Source of the DNA: Clostridium thermarum
Lineage (GTDB): Bacteria; Bacillota; Clostridia; Clostridiales; Clostridiaceae
Direction: 5' to 3'
DNA length: 64,000 nt
NCBI RefSeq assembly: GCF_006351925.1
Contig: NZ_CP040924.1
Span: 1,820,001 to 1,884,000, forward strand
Shown: positions 7,753-16,313 of the stretch, one piece after another
Numbering within the stretch: position 1 is the first letter of the stretch
Layout of the letters: each line of letters begins with the position of its first letter
Notes under the pieces: model-generated
What the model was told of the DNA's origin: nothing
Seen by the model: only the letters and a program-made list of their open reading frames with translations
The model's database searches: none
Program-made: the position numbers and the translations under genes

Positions 7753-8277
7753 ATGGATGTAATTCAATTACTAGAGTACTTACAGGAAATAGTTGAAAAT
7801 GCACCAAAAATGCCTATCACCGGAAAAGTTTTTATTGATAAGAATGAAGTCTTGGATATAGTTGATCAGATTATCAACTATTTGCCGGATGAGTTTAAAA
7901 AGGCGCAGTGGGTGTTAGGTGAAAAAGAAAGAATACTGAACGAAGCGAACAAAGAATACGAAGCCGTTAAAAAAGAAACCGTAGAAATGATGAGAAAACA
8001 GGTGGAAAATCATGACATCACAAAGGAGGCAACGACAAGGGCTCAAGAGATACTGGCCCTGGCTCAAAGGGACGCTAAAACCATTCGCTTGGGTGCTAGA
8101 GACTATGCCGATGAAATTCTCTGCCAGCTTGATAAGGAGATGGAAGTAAAAGTTCATCAAATGGTACAGGCCATTAAAGGTGAGACCGATAAATTCTTAC
8201 AGGATGTAATAAAAGAAATCAGCAGCACCTCTAATGGCATCCGTGAAAATATTAAAGAGTTACGAAATATGAAATAA
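7753..8277 (+). CDS. Coiled-coil protein linked to coaD, unknown function
   Basis: No enzyme motif is visible. The 174-residue protein starts MDVIQLLEYLQEIVENAPKM, then has a highly charged, alanine- and glutamate-rich stretch (about 55-170) that would form a long helical coiled coil. Related proteins after coaD in Clostridia are often labelled ATPase or ATP synthase subunit B-like, but there is no P-loop. There is no signal peptide or membrane helix, so a cytoplasmic scaffold is plausible. A DivIVA-like polar or division role is a guess. The ATG follows GGGGGAGA. Its 3' end overlaps the convergent ylbJ end by 18 bp. Confidence 0.75.
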   Translation: MDVIQLLEYLQEIVENAPKMPITGKVFIDKNEVLDIVDQIINYLPDEFKKAQWVLGEKERILNEANKEYEAVKKETVEMMRKQVENHDITKEATTRAQEILALAQRDAKTIRLGARDYADEILCQLDKEMEVKVHQMVQAIKGETDKFLQDVIKEISSTSNGIRENIKELRNMK

Positions 8278-9441
8278 TTTCTTAAGACTATGTATACATA
8301 AAGGAATTAACAATAAAACAAACAATATGATGTAAACCCAATTAAAGCTTGAATTTACATTTATAGCAGTAAAGGTACTTGTGGAGATCTTTTCGAAGGG
8401 GAGCAGCAATAATGCAGTGACAATGGAGCTAATAAGTCCTTGTACTGCTTTTCTTTTTATGTATTTTTTCATCGAAAGCTCCGGAAATTTGTATGTAAAG
8501 GAATATACCTGCGAAATAATTGATAGACCGCTGAAGCAGGAAAGAAAGCTGATAATTATACTTTTATAATATAAGGATATATTCAAAGTTGAGATTAACT
8601 GACAGCCTTTCGTAAGTTCAATTATGCCAAGTAAGGCAGATTTTAATATATCCTTAGTATTTGTATTTTTTGTTATGTACAGCAAAGCTAAATCGAAGTA
8701 TTTATTGTAGCTTAAAATATCTATCAATACAGCAAACAAGACTACATATCCACCTACAGATATGACAGTTTTTAATGCGTTATTAATACTCTCTTTAAGT
8801 TCACTGCCAAAGTTTCTTTTGCTTGGGAGATATGTTGAGAAGTTGTTTTTACCGGATATATTTACATATGTACTCACAGGCTTAATTAGAAATGATATAA
8901 TGATACAAGCTATATAGTTAGAAAATAACATTATATAACCAAGTTGAGTATTACCAAGCATAACGGTAGCCACAGAGCCTACGATAAAAATGGGTCCGGT
9001 ATTTGAGGCTATATTGAGAAGCCTTTGGCATTCATCTTTAGAGATAAGGGATTTTTCGTATAGATCACAGGTATATTTTGCACCCAGCGGATATCCGCAA
9101 AGAGCACTGATAATTAGCGCAATGCTGCACTGGACTGACAGGCGCAGAGGTTTACAGAGTATTCTTCCAAAGAGTTTTGAGTATATTTCTATACCGTCAT
9201 ACCGAATAAGTAAATTACAAACTATTAAAAATGGAAATAGTGATGGAAACAGAGCTGTAAAGAATATTTTAGCTCCAAAAAGTGTAGAGTTGATACACTG
9301 TTTTGGAAAGGTAATAAAATAAATTATTACGCAGGTACATAGGAAGACAATTATGATGTTAATGCTCTTCCATCTGATGGTGGAGTTTATTAAGAAAAGC
9401 AGTGATAGGGAAAGTATTAATAACAATAGTGTTTGCAACAT
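8260..9441 (-). CDS. ylbJ: Sporulation integral membrane protein YlbJ
   Basis: Multi-pass membrane protein needed for spore cortex in B. subtilis; it belongs to a nucleoside-transporter-like (gate-domain) family. The 393 residues are mostly hydrophobic, with about 8-10 transmembrane segments, and include the family-typical LFPFLIVCNLL, GYPLGAKYTCDLYEK and ASNTGPIFIVGSVA segments. Length is normal. AGGAGG precedes the ATG at 9441. A sigma-E-like promoter lies upstream at 9494-9522. Its stop overlaps the preceding convergent gene. Confidence 0.92.
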   Translation of the reverse strand: MLQTLLLLILSLSLLFLINSTIRWKSINIIIVFLCTCVIIYFITFPKQCINSTLFGAKIFFTALFPSLFPFLIVCNLLIRYDGIEIYSKLFGRILCKPLRLSVQCSIALIISALCGYPLGAKYTCDLYEKSLISKDECQRLLNIASNTGPIFIVGSVATVMLGNTQLGYIMLFSNYIACIIISFLIKPVSTYVNISGKNNFSTYLPSKRNFGSELKESINNALKTVISVGGYVVLFAVLIDILSYNKYFDLALLYITKNTNTKDILKSALLGIIELTKGCQLISTLNISLYYKSIIISFLSCFSGLSIISQVYSFTYKFPELSMKKYIKRKAVQGLISSIVTALLLLPFEKISTSTFTAINVNSSFNWVYIILFVLLLIPLCIHSLKKLFHIS

Positions 9442-9493
9442 AAATCCTCCTAATTGATTGATATATGCAGACAGGTATTTATTTTATTGCTGC

Positions 9494-9522
9494 ACTGTAT
9501 TCTAAAGTCAAAAACAATATAT
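9494..9522 (-). promoter_or_regulatory. Candidate sigma-E promoter of ylbJ
   Basis: Minus strand: ATATATT (9516-9522), 14-bp spacer, AATACAGT (9494-9501), against the sigma-E consensus KMATATT-N14-CATACAxT. The -10 element ends 52 bp before the ATG. A TTGACT also lies in the spacer, so sigma-A use cannot be excluded. Confidence 0.45.
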
Positions 9523-9570
9523 ACTATTTATAGTTCTTAGGAGGATTAAATATTACTATCCTGCAAAATA

Positions 9571-10797
9571 CTAGTCAAAAATAATTGGGCTTCTTAAATA
9601 GTCATCATTATGGCGCACGTTCTTATTTATAACGCTGTAGGCTCTTGTGGTGGCCAAGTCCAGTTTTAAAATATCATTTGTGATGTTCCTCGGGAACTTT
9701 GATATGATTTTCATAGTTGAATTTTTCTTTATGAGGTTAAGGATTTCTCCCCCTCTTGTGTTGAAACCTAATACCCTGATATAATCACATTTGCTATTAA
9801 GCAATGTGCTTTGATCAAATTCTTCAAAACCTATAAAATACTGAGTAAGAATTCTGCTGAGACGGGTATAAGTATATCGTTTTGTTTTTATCTTGCTTAT
9901 GAGGTCTTCAAGGGAGTTTGACTCTAGGATATACTTGTATAGCCTGTTATGCAAACCTTCACTGACATCAAATAGGTTCTCTATATTTGTATCCCTTTTA
10001 GTCAGGGCTTTGTATTTAATATATCTGAACATTGAATCAGGATAAGTAAAGTCATAATTATCTTTCTTTAGTTGCATAATAATATCAAATGAATTTTTAG
10101 GAAGCTGTAAGGCAATACTTTCCATATGGCCATGATTCTTAAGGTGTTTTCTGATTGCAGTGGCGCTGGAAAAGCCGTTGCTGATGTTTTCATCATTATA
10201 GCCTGAACCAATTCTGGTAATTGTATAGGGCTTAATGCTTGAATTATTAGCTATCAGACTTTTACAGTATTCTATACCAAGTATGTTATTTGAAGTCATA
10301 AGTATATTTTTATAAGCAGCTGAGCTATCTTTTAAGTTCACTGTTATATATTTTTGTAGAGCAAGACTGCGAGCCGCAGGATAAACGAGACCTTCATTTA
10401 AAAAGGTTTTCAAATAAGCCCTGTAATCCTCTGGTTCCATATGAAGAATTTCTGCAATTCTTAACAGTGGTGAAATTTCACCGCATTCACTTCCAAAGCA
10501 AAGGGCGTTTACTACGTTGAGATTGTTTAAAATTAATACAGCACCCTCTGCAAAAAATTCAGCGGAAGATAGGGCGTATATTGCGGGAAGTTCTATGACT
10601 AAATCCACACCGTTACTTAGGGCCATTTTTGTTCTGAGCCATTTATCAATTATTGCAGGTTCTCCTCGTTGAACAAAATTTCCGCTCATAATGGCAATAA
10701 GACTGTCACAACCTGTGATTTTTTTAGTTAAATCTATCTGATACAAGTGTCCGTTGTGGAGAGGGTTGTATTCACAAATAATCGCAGCAACTTTCAT
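9571..10797 (-). CDS. tmcAL: tRNA(Met) cytidine acetate ligase (YlbM)
   Basis: Forms N4-acetylcytidine at the wobble base of elongator tRNA-Met, using acetate and ATP. The protein starts with the nucleotidyltransferase motif IICEYNPLHNGH (residues 6-17), then SGNFVQRGEP, and later FSSATAIRKHL near residue 210. The frame extends 14 codons further upstream, but AAGGTGA sits right before the internal ATG at 10797, giving 408 residues, close to B. subtilis TmcAL. The acetate-using enzyme lies beside pta-ackA, an attractive but unproven metabolic link. It is transcribed divergently from pta. Confidence 0.92.
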   Translation of the reverse strand: MKVAAIICEYNPLHNGHLYQIDLTKKITGCDSLIAIMSGNFVQRGEPAIIDKWLRTKMALSNGVDLVIELPAIYALSSAEFFAEGAVLILNNLNVVNALCFGSECGEISPLLRIAEILHMEPEDYRAYLKTFLNEGLVYPAARSLALQKYITVNLKDSSAAYKNILMTSNNILGIEYCKSLIANNSSIKPYTITRIGSGYNDENISNGFSSATAIRKHLKNHGHMESIALQLPKNSFDIIMQLKKDNYDFTYPDSMFRYIKYKALTKRDTNIENLFDVSEGLHNRLYKYILESNSLEDLISKIKTKRYTYTRLSRILTQYFIGFEEFDQSTLLNSKCDYIRVLGFNTRGGEILNLIKKNSTMKIISKFPRNITNDILKLDLATTRAYSVINKNVRHNDDYLRSPIIFD

Positions 10798-10847
10798 TTT
10801 TATCACCTTCTTTTCAAGTATTGTAAAATAAATGTCCATATATACTC

Positions 10848-10876
10848 AATATATATTATACTTTTATAATAATCAA
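10848..10876 (-). promoter_or_regulatory. Candidate tmcAL promoter
   Basis: Minus strand: TTGATT (10871-10876), 17-bp spacer, TATATT (10848-10853), about 50 bp before the start. The region is extremely AT-rich, so chance matches are likely. Confidence 0.35.
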
Positions 10877-11019
10877 AGCATTTTTTACAAGGCATATAAA
10901 AAATGTAGTAAATAATTAAATTTGTAAATAAAATTACTTTTAATCGAAGCGTATAAGAAAATTTAGAAAATTGGAAATTTAATAACTTTTATATTATACA
11001 AGGATTTTATAATTTTTTG

Positions 11020-11049
11020 TTGAAACTAGTATGGTGTGAGGAGTATATT
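11020..11049 (+). promoter_or_regulatory. Candidate pta-ackA promoter
   Basis: TTGAAA (11020-11025), 18-bp spacer, TATATT (11044-11049), 37 bp before the pta ATG. Confidence 0.45.
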
Positions 11050-11086
11050 AAATATAGCCTTATAAGTTTTGAAAGGAGAAATGAAC

Positions 11087-12088
11087 ATGGAATTTTTGCA
11101 AAAAATTTGGCAGATGGCACAACAAGATAAAAAGAGAATTGTGCTGCCAGAAGGTGAGGAAGAGAGGACGCTGTTAGCCTGTGAAACCATAGTGAAAAAT
11201 GGGTTAGCGGAGCTTGTACTCGTAGGTAATATAGGTAAAATAAAGTCAAAAGCCAAGGAAATTGGGGCAAATATAGAAGGAATAGCAATAGAAGATCCGG
11301 AAAACAGCGAAAGAACATCACTTTTTGCTCAGGAGTTCTATGAACTCAGAAAAAGCAAAGGGATGACAATGGAAAAGGCTGAAAAAATTGTTAGAGATCC
11401 GTTATATTACGGAACGATGTTGGTTAAATTAGGATATGTAGATGGTATGGTGTCCGGAGCTGTTCATACTACTGGAGATCTACTAAGACCAGGTTTACAG
11501 ATAGTTAAAACTGCACCTGGAGTATCAGTTGTTTCCAGTTTCTTTATAATGGTGGTTCCAGATTGTAAGTATGGAGAAGAAGGAATGCTGGTATTCTCTG
11601 ACTGTGCGGTAAATCCAAACCCAAATGCAGAGCAGTTGGCTTCTATCGCCATAGCTACAGCTGAAACTGCAAAAAATTTGTGCGGTATTGATCCAAAGGT
11701 TGCAATGTTGTCATTCTCAACTATGGGAAGTGCTGATCACGAATTGGTTGAAAAGGTTAGAAAGGCTACCGAAATAGCAAAGGAAAGAAGACCTGACCTG
11801 TTAATAGATGGGGAGATGCAGCTAGATGCAGCTATAGTTAAGAAAGTTGCAGATCAAAAGGCACCTGGCAGTAAAGTTGCAGGAAATGCTAATGTTTTAA
11901 TATTCCCAGATTTACAAGCAGGAAACATTGGTTACAAGTTGGTACAAAGATTTGCTAAGGCAGAGGCCATAGGACCAATCTGTCAAGGGTTTGCACGTCC
12001 AATAAATGATTTATCAAGAGGCTGCAGTGCTGAAGATATTGTCAATGTTGTTGCTGTTACAGCAGTTCAAGCACAAAAAAATATTTAA
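11087..12088 (+). CDS. pta: Phosphate acetyltransferase
   Basis: Converts acetyl-CoA and phosphate to acetyl phosphate, first step of acetate fermentation. The 333-residue protein is the short single-domain form. It contains PEGEEERTLLAC near the N-terminus, DGMVSGAVHTTGDLLRPGLQ and VIFPDLQAGNIGYKLVQRFAKAEAIGP-type blocks near the end. Several in-frame starts exist (TTG 11069, ATG 11081, ATG 11087); GAAAGGAG is only 2 bp before 11081 but 8 bp before 11087, so 11087 is chosen. ackA starts 26 bp downstream, so the pair forms the acetate operon. Confidence 0.97.
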   Translation: MEFLQKIWQMAQQDKKRIVLPEGEEERTLLACETIVKNGLAELVLVGNIGKIKSKAKEIGANIEGIAIEDPENSERTSLFAQEFYELRKSKGMTMEKAEKIVRDPLYYGTMLVKLGYVDGMVSGAVHTTGDLLRPGLQIVKTAPGVSVVSSFFIMVVPDCKYGEEGMLVFSDCAVNPNPNAEQLASIAIATAETAKNLCGIDPKVAMLSFSTMGSADHELVEKVRKATEIAKERRPDLLIDGEMQLDAAIVKKVADQKAPGSKVAGNANVLIFPDLQAGNIGYKLVQRFAKAEAIGPICQGFARPINDLSRGCSAEDIVNVVAVTAVQAQKNI

Positions 12089-12114
12089 ATATTTAGTAGT
12101 ATAGAGGTGTTGAA

Positions 12115-13308
12115 ATGAAGATATTAGTTATAAACTGCGGTAGTTCATCCTTAAAGTATCAATTACTTGATATGACTAATGAAGGAGTAATGGCAAAAGG
12201 TCTAGTAGAAAGAATCGGAATTGAAGGTTCCAAGCTTACTCAAAAGGTTGAAGGAAGAGACAAATACATAGTTGAAAAGCCTTTGGCAAATCATCAAGAA
12301 GCCATCCAGTTAGTTATTGATGCTCTTATAGATGAGAAAAATGGCGTTATAAAAAGCATGGATGAAATTGCAGCTGTTGGACATAGAGTTGTTCACGGTG
12401 GAGAAAAATATGCAGAATCCGTAATTATTGATGACAGCGTCATGAAGGCTTTAAATGAGTGCGTAAAGCTTGCACCGCTTCATAATCCTCCAAACATAAC
12501 CGGTATAGAGGCTTGTAGGGCATTAATGCCTAATGTACCAATGGTAGCTGTGTTTGATACTGCTTTCCATCAAACAATGCCAAAGGAATCCTATATCTAC
12601 GCCTTGCCATATGAATTATATGAAAAGTATGGTGTGAGAAGATATGGATTCCATGGAACTTCACACAAATATGTATCCCAAGAAGCTGCTAAGATGATAG
12701 GTAAAGATATCAAAGACCTAAAACTTGTGGTATGCCATTTAGGAAACGGAGCAAGTATTACTGCTGTAAAGAATGGTAAATCCTTTGATACAAGTATGGG
12801 CTTTACTCCACTTGAAGGCTTGGTAATGGGCACAAGATCAGGAGATCTTGATCCAGCTGTGGTAACCTATCTTATGAAGCAATTAAATATATCTGCAGAT
12901 GAAATGGATAATATTTTGAACAAGAAGAGTGGTATTCTTGGAATATCCGGTGTAAGCAGTGATTTTAGAGATGTAGAAGATGAAATGAATGCTGGACACG
13001 AAAGATGTAAGTTAGCACTAGACATATTCCACTACAGAGTTAGAAAGTATATTGGTTCCTATGTAGCTGCTATGGATGGTATTGATGCACTAATCTTCAC
13101 TGCAGGCTTAGGAGAAAATTCTCCAGAAACCAGAGAAGAAGTATGTAACGGACTTGGAGCACTAGGAATTAAGATAGAAAAATCAAAAAATAACTTCAAG
13201 GGAAGAAGAGAAGATATCAGCGCAGTAGACTCTAAGGTTAAGGTTTTTGTAATTCCTACCGATGAGGAATTAATGATTGCAAGAGATACTTTAAATCTGG
13301 TAAAATAA
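12115..13308 (+). CDS. ackA: Acetate kinase
   Basis: Transfers phosphate from acetyl phosphate to ADP, giving ATP and acetate. The 397-residue protein has normal length and all ASKHA landmarks: [10 protein letters not shown] at 7-16, [40 protein letters not shown] and [11 protein letters not shown] near the C-terminus. GAGGTG precedes the ATG. It directly follows pta, and no further gene is in this operon; the next promoter starts 15 bp after the stop. Confidence 0.98.
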   Translation: MKILVINCGSSSLKYQLLDMTNEGVMAKGLVERIGIEGSKLTQKVEGRDKYIVEKPLANHQEAIQLVIDALIDEKNGVIKSMDEIAAVGHRVVHGGEKYAESVIIDDSVMKALNECVKLAPLHNPPNITGIEACRALMPNVPMVAVFDTAFHQTMPKESYIYALPYELYEKYGVRRYGFHGTSHKYVSQEAAKMIGKDIKDLKLVVCHLGNGASITAVKNGKSFDTSMGFTPLEGLVMGTRSGDLDPAVVTYLMKQLNISADEMDNILNKKSGILGISGVSSDFRDVEDEMNAGHERCKLALDIFHYRVRKYIGSYVAAMDGIDALIFTAGLGENSPETREEVCNGLGALGIKIEKSKNNFKGRREDISAVDSKVKVFVIPTDEELMIARDTLNLVK

Positions 13309-13323
13309 ATTATCATTGTAAAC

Positions 13324-13352
13324 TTGACTTTTATTAGGGTCCTTTATATAAT
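13324..13352 (+). promoter_or_regulatory. Strong sigma-A promoter of yceD-rpmF
   Basis: TTGACT (13324-13329), 17-bp spacer, TATAAT (13347-13352). It is one of the best promoters in the window and would start a roughly 120-nt leader. Confidence 0.8.
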
Positions 13353-13359
13353 AAATTGT

Positions 13360-13478
13360 GGCTACTCTGAACAACATTTTACTAGAGGGAGTGAAAAAGG
13401 TCGCTCTGACTCGAGCTATGCAGAATACTGCATATACGTTTACACGTAAGGAATTGTTTTTATTCCAGAGATAAACAT
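13360..13478 (+). promoter_or_regulatory. Structured 5' leader of yceD-rpmF-plsX
   Basis: About 120 nt of untranslated RNA with three consecutive small hairpins just before the start: ATGCAG/CTGCAT (13418-13433), TACGT/ACGTA (13435-13448) and GGAAT/ATTCC (13450-13466). The start codon has only a weak AGAG Shine-Dalgarno. The second arm of the leader has no known riboswitch signature that I recognise. Confidence 0.45.
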
Positions 13479-13979
13479 ATGTATATTAATATCAATGATT
13501 TAAGTAACAAGAAAAACTCTAGCAAGGAGATAAATGTTAGTCTTAAACCTGATATGCTGTTTATAGGAAATTCCGAAATTAAGACTAATAAAGAAATTGT
13601 TTTTTCGGGAGTTACCGGCAGAGTTGATGAGATGTTTTATCTTGATGGTAAATTATCTGGAGAATTAATTTTAATGTGTTCAAGATGTCTTGAGGACTTT
13701 ATATATCCTATAGACATTGAGATACACGAAAAATTTTCAGCTGTTCCTAACGATGAAGATGAATCTGTCATCTTCATCGATAGCGATATAATCAATCTAA
13801 CTGAATTAATAGAAAACAATATTCTTATGTCTTTACCAATTAAAAAATTGTGTAGTGAAGATTGCCAAGGTTTGTGTCAAAGCTGTGGCTGCAATCTCAA
13901 TAAAAAGACATGTAATTGTGACAACGGAAACGTTGATCCAAGGCTGGAAAAGCTAAAAGAGTTGTTTTTTACTGAATAA
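13479..13979 (+). CDS. yceD: DUF177/YceD family protein, rRNA accumulation factor
   Basis: YceD-family proteins are encoded next to rpmF in nearly all bacteria and are linked to 23S rRNA processing or accumulation. The 166-residue protein has the central CSRCLEDF Cys pair (about 67-70) and a C-terminal cluster C-x3-C-x3-C-x2-CGC, followed by CNCD, suggesting metal binding. Length matches the family. The start ATG at 13479 has a weak ribosome site (CCAGAG). rpmF starts 12 bp later, so coexpression with L32 is clear. The biochemical function is not known in detail. Confidence 0.9.
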   Translation: MYININDLSNKKNSSKEINVSLKPDMLFIGNSEIKTNKEIVFSGVTGRVDEMFYLDGKLSGELILMCSRCLEDFIYPIDIEIHEKFSAVPNDEDESVIFIDSDIINLTELIENNILMSLPIKKLCSEDCQGLCQSCGCNLNKKTCNCDNGNVDPRLEKLKELFFTE

Positions 13980-13991
13980 GGAGGTGTAACA

Positions 13992-14174
13992 ATGGGAAAT
14001 CCGGCAAGAAGATTTTCAAAAGCAAGAAGAGATTCTAGAAGAGCTCAGACTTTTAAATTAAGTTTACCAGGCATAATAGAATGCCCACAATGCCACGAAA
14101 TGAAGCTAGCTCACAGAGTTTGCAAGAATTGTGGTTATTACAAGGGAAAAGAAATCGTAAATCCAGAAAAATAA
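13992..14174 (+). CDS. rpmF: Large-subunit ribosomal protein bL32
   Basis: 60-residue 50S protein. It starts [19 protein letters not shown] and carries a zinc ribbon CPQC ... CKNC, the typical C+ bL32. AAGGAGGTG lies before the ATG, 12 bp after yceD. A hairpin with a T-rich tail overlaps its stop codon, separating it from plsX as a probable attenuator. Confidence 0.98.
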   Translation: MGNPARRFSKARRDSRRAQTFKLSLPGIIECPQCHEMKLAHRVCKNCGYYKGKEIVNPEK

Positions 14175-14200
14175 AGAAAGTCAATGACTTTCTTTTATTT
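14173..14200 (+). terminator. Terminator or attenuator between rpmF and plsX
   Basis: AAAGAAAGTC (14173-14182) pairs with GACTTTCTTT (14186-14195), loop AAT, followed by TTATTT. No promoter is visible in the 30 bp before plsX, so partial readthrough is likely. Confidence 0.75.
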
Positions 14201-14229
14201 TAGATAAAATACAGAAAAGGGGTGTTGCT

Positions 14230-15228
14230 ATGAGGATTGCAGTTGATGCAATGGGCGGCGATAATGCACCTGCAGCGGTAGTTGAAGGTTGCATTGAAGC
14301 AGTAAAGGAACTAGATGTACATATTACTTTAACAGGACCTAAAGAAATTATTGAAAAAGAACTTCAAAAATATCACTTTGATTCTAATAAGATTGCTCTA
14401 TTAGATGCACCGGAAGTAATCAGTCCTAACGAGCATCCTGTTATGGCAATCAGAAAAAAGAAAAATTCTAGTATTTGTACTGCATTAAATCTAGTAAAGA
14501 ATAAGGAGTGCCACGCCGTCATTTCAGCTGGAAGCACTGGAGCCTTCTTAGCAGGATCTCTTTTTATTGTTGGAAGAATTAAAGGTGTTGACAGACCTGG
14601 GCTAGCTCCCATTATGCCAGGTAAAAACGGATCTTTTATGGTGATGGATGCTGGGGCAAATGCGGAGTGTAAGCCTGTGAATTTGGTTCAATTCGGCATT
14701 ATGGGCCAAATTTATATGAAAGATGTCATAGGAATTGAGAAACCTTCAGTGGGTCTTGTAAATATAGGAGCAGAAGAAGAAAAGGGAAATGAACTTACAA
14801 AGGCCGCCTATAAACTTTTTAAGGAAAGCAACTTAAATTTTATAGGAAATGTAGAGCCTAGGGATATACCTGCCGGTGATGTTCAGGTCCTTGTATGCGA
14901 TGGCTTTGTAGGAAATACTGTATTAAAGATGTATGAGGGGGTAGCCTCTACCATCTTTGACATTCTAAAGACTGAAATGATGTCAAACCTTAGAAGTAAA
15001 ATAGGTGCACTTATATTAAAACCTGTGTTTAAAAGCTTCAAGAAGAAGTTTGATTATAAAGAAGTGGGTGGTGCCCCATTCTTAGGCGTAGACGGTATCT
15101 GTATAAAAGCTCATGGAAGTTCTGATGCTAGAGCTGTAAAAAATGCTATTAAGCAAGCATACACATTGTATGAAAAGAATGTCATAGAAAAAATTAGAGA
15201 AAGTATTACCAATAGCTTGACAGAGTAA
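14230..15228 (+). CDS. plsX: Phosphate acyltransferase PlsX
   Basis: Makes acyl phosphate from acyl-ACP for PlsY, the first step of phospholipid synthesis in Firmicutes. The 332-residue protein opens with [13 protein letters not shown] and has [12 protein letters not shown] and [11 protein letters not shown] motifs; length is normal. The ATG follows AGGGGTGTT. Position in rpmF-plsX-acpP is typical, though fapR and fabD/fabG, common neighbours elsewhere, are absent here. Confidence 0.97.
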   Translation: MRIAVDAMGGDNAPAAVVEGCIEAVKELDVHITLTGPKEIIEKELQKYHFDSNKIALLDAPEVISPNEHPVMAIRKKKNSSICTALNLVKNKECHAVISAGSTGAFLAGSLFIVGRIKGVDRPGLAPIMPGKNGSFMVMDAGANAECKPVNLVQFGIMGQIYMKDVIGIEKPSVGLVNIGAEEEKGNELTKAAYKLFKESNLNFIGNVEPRDIPAGDVQVLVCDGFVGNTVLKMYEGVASTIFDILKTEMMSNLRSKIGALILKPVFKSFKKKFDYKEVGGAPFLGVDGICIKAHGSSDARAVKNAIKQAYTLYEKNVIEKIRESITNSLTE

Positions 15229-15252
15229 TATAATTCATGCACAATAATTTTG

Positions 15253-15279
15253 TTGACGGCATTATTGTCATATTATAAT
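15253..15279 (+). promoter_or_regulatory. Candidate acpP promoter
   Basis: TTGACG (15253-15258) and TATAAT (15274-15279) with a short 15-bp spacer; TAATAT (15276-15281) would give 17 bp. It lies about 30 bp before acpP. Confidence 0.5.
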
Positions 15280-15311
15280 ATTGAATTAGAGATGTATTAG
15301 GAGGTGAAAGT

Positions 15312-15545
15312 ATGGTATTTGAAAAAGTTAGAGAGATAATTGCGGATAAATTAAGTCTTGATGAAGATGAGATTACCATGGAATCATCCTTTATTGATGA
15401 TTTTGGCGCAGATTCACTAGATTTAGTCGAGTTAATAATGGCTCTTGAAGATGAATTCGATATGGAAATCCCTGATGAAGAGGTAGAGAATATATCAACA
15501 GTTGCAGATGTAGTTGAGTACATAAAGGCACATAGTGAAGAATAA
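15312..15545 (+). CDS. acpP: Acyl carrier protein
   Basis: 77-residue acidic carrier of fatty-acid synthesis intermediates. The phosphopantetheine attachment site is Ser35 in [28 protein letters not shown] precedes the ATG. A hairpin terminator follows. Placement between plsX and rnc is standard. Confidence 0.98.
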   Translation: MVFEKVREIIADKLSLDEDEITMESSFIDDFGADSLDLVELIMALEDEFDMEIPDEEVENISTVADVVEYIKAHSEE

Positions 15546-15556
15546 AATTTGCTGAC

Positions 15557-15585
15557 AAGTCCCGTTCATTCGGGGCTTTAATTAT
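15557..15585 (+). terminator. Hairpin terminator after acpP
   Basis: AAGTCCCG (15557-15564) pairs with CGGGGCTT (15571-15578) with one G-U pair, then an AT-rich tail. The weak T-run suggests partial termination before rnc. Confidence 0.6.
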
Positions 15586-15608
15586 ATACTTATAAAGGAG
15601 CAGATACT

Positions 15609-16313
15609 ATGGATTTGGATTATCTTCTCTTAGATGAACTAGAGAAAAAACTGGGAGTAAGTTTTAAGAATAAAGCATTTCTAAATACTGCAATTACCCA
15701 TAGTTCCTTCGCAAATCAAAAGAAAGACGTAAAGTATAACGAACGATTGGAATTTTTAGGTGACTCAGTGTTGCAGCTTACCATAACTGAGCATTTATTT
15801 AAAAATTATAAAAATAAAAGCGAAGGCGAACTAACCAAGATTAGGTCTCTTGTAGTTTGTGAAAATTCTCTTTACGAAATTGCTAAAGACTGGGATTTAG
15901 GTCGATATATATATATGAGCAAAGGTGAAGAAATGACAGGCGGCAGGACCAGAATCTCAATATTGGCAGATTGTGTTGAAGCAATAATTGCGGCCATATA
16001 TCTGGATAAGGGGTTCAACTTCACAAAGTCCTATATACTTAAAAATTTCAACGAAATTATTCAGCGGGCTATAAGGAATGAAATAACACTAGACTATAAA
16101 ACTAAGCTCCAAGAAATTCTGCAAAAGAATGGAGAGATATCTATTCAATATGATTTGACTAAACACGAAGGACCGCCGCATAGAAGACAATTTTTTGTTA
16201 ACGTCATAGTCAACAATAAATTTATGGGTGAGGGAGTTGGATACAGCAAAAAAGAAGCTGAACAATTTGCTGCAAAGTCCGCACTCAATAGATTGGAGGA
16301 AAAATTTGAGTAA
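15609..16313 (+). CDS. rnc: Ribonuclease III
   Basis: Double-stranded RNA endonuclease for rRNA and small cytoplasmic RNA processing. The 234-residue protein has the catalytic signature NERLEFLGDS at 44-53, the second acidic cluster DCVEAIIAAIYLD at about 121-133, and a C-terminal dsRNA-binding domain (about 158-232) ending SKKEAEQFAAKSALNRL. AAAGGAG lies upstream. Its last 8 bases overlap the TTG start of the radical SAM gene, so the two are translationally coupled. Confidence 0.97.
   Translation: MDLDYLLLDELEKKLGVSFKNKAFLNTAITHSSFANQKKDVKYNERLEFLGDSVLQLTITEHLFKNYKNKSEGELTKIRSLVVCENSLYEIAKDWDLGRYIYMSKGEEMTGGRTRISILADCVEAIIAAIYLDKGFNFTKSYILKNFNEIIQRAIRNEITLDYKTKLQEILQKNGEISIQYDLTKHEGPPHRRQFFVNVIVNNKFMGEGVGYSKKEAEQFAAKSALNRLEEKFE

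Larger units (their letters stand above)
10798..11086. other. AT-rich divergent intergenic region between tmcAL and pta
   Basis: About 290 bp with no credible reading frame. It holds weak promoter candidates for both flanking genes (10848-10876 reverse, 11020-11049 forward) and many A/T tracts. I see no riboswitch-like helix or strong inverted repeat. Confidence 0.6.

Noticed and set aside
8381-9322. Plus-strand frames within ylbJ
   Set aside because: They are antisense shadows of a well-supported membrane protein gene.
9539-9544. AGGAGG on the plus strand between ylbJ and tmcAL
   Set aside because: No start codon or plausible frame follows; probably chance in a reverse-oriented intergenic region.
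16228-16305. Upstream start of the radical SAM gene
   Set aside because: It lies inside rnc, lacks a ribosome site, and the added residues have no homology pattern; TTG 16306 has GGAGGA.
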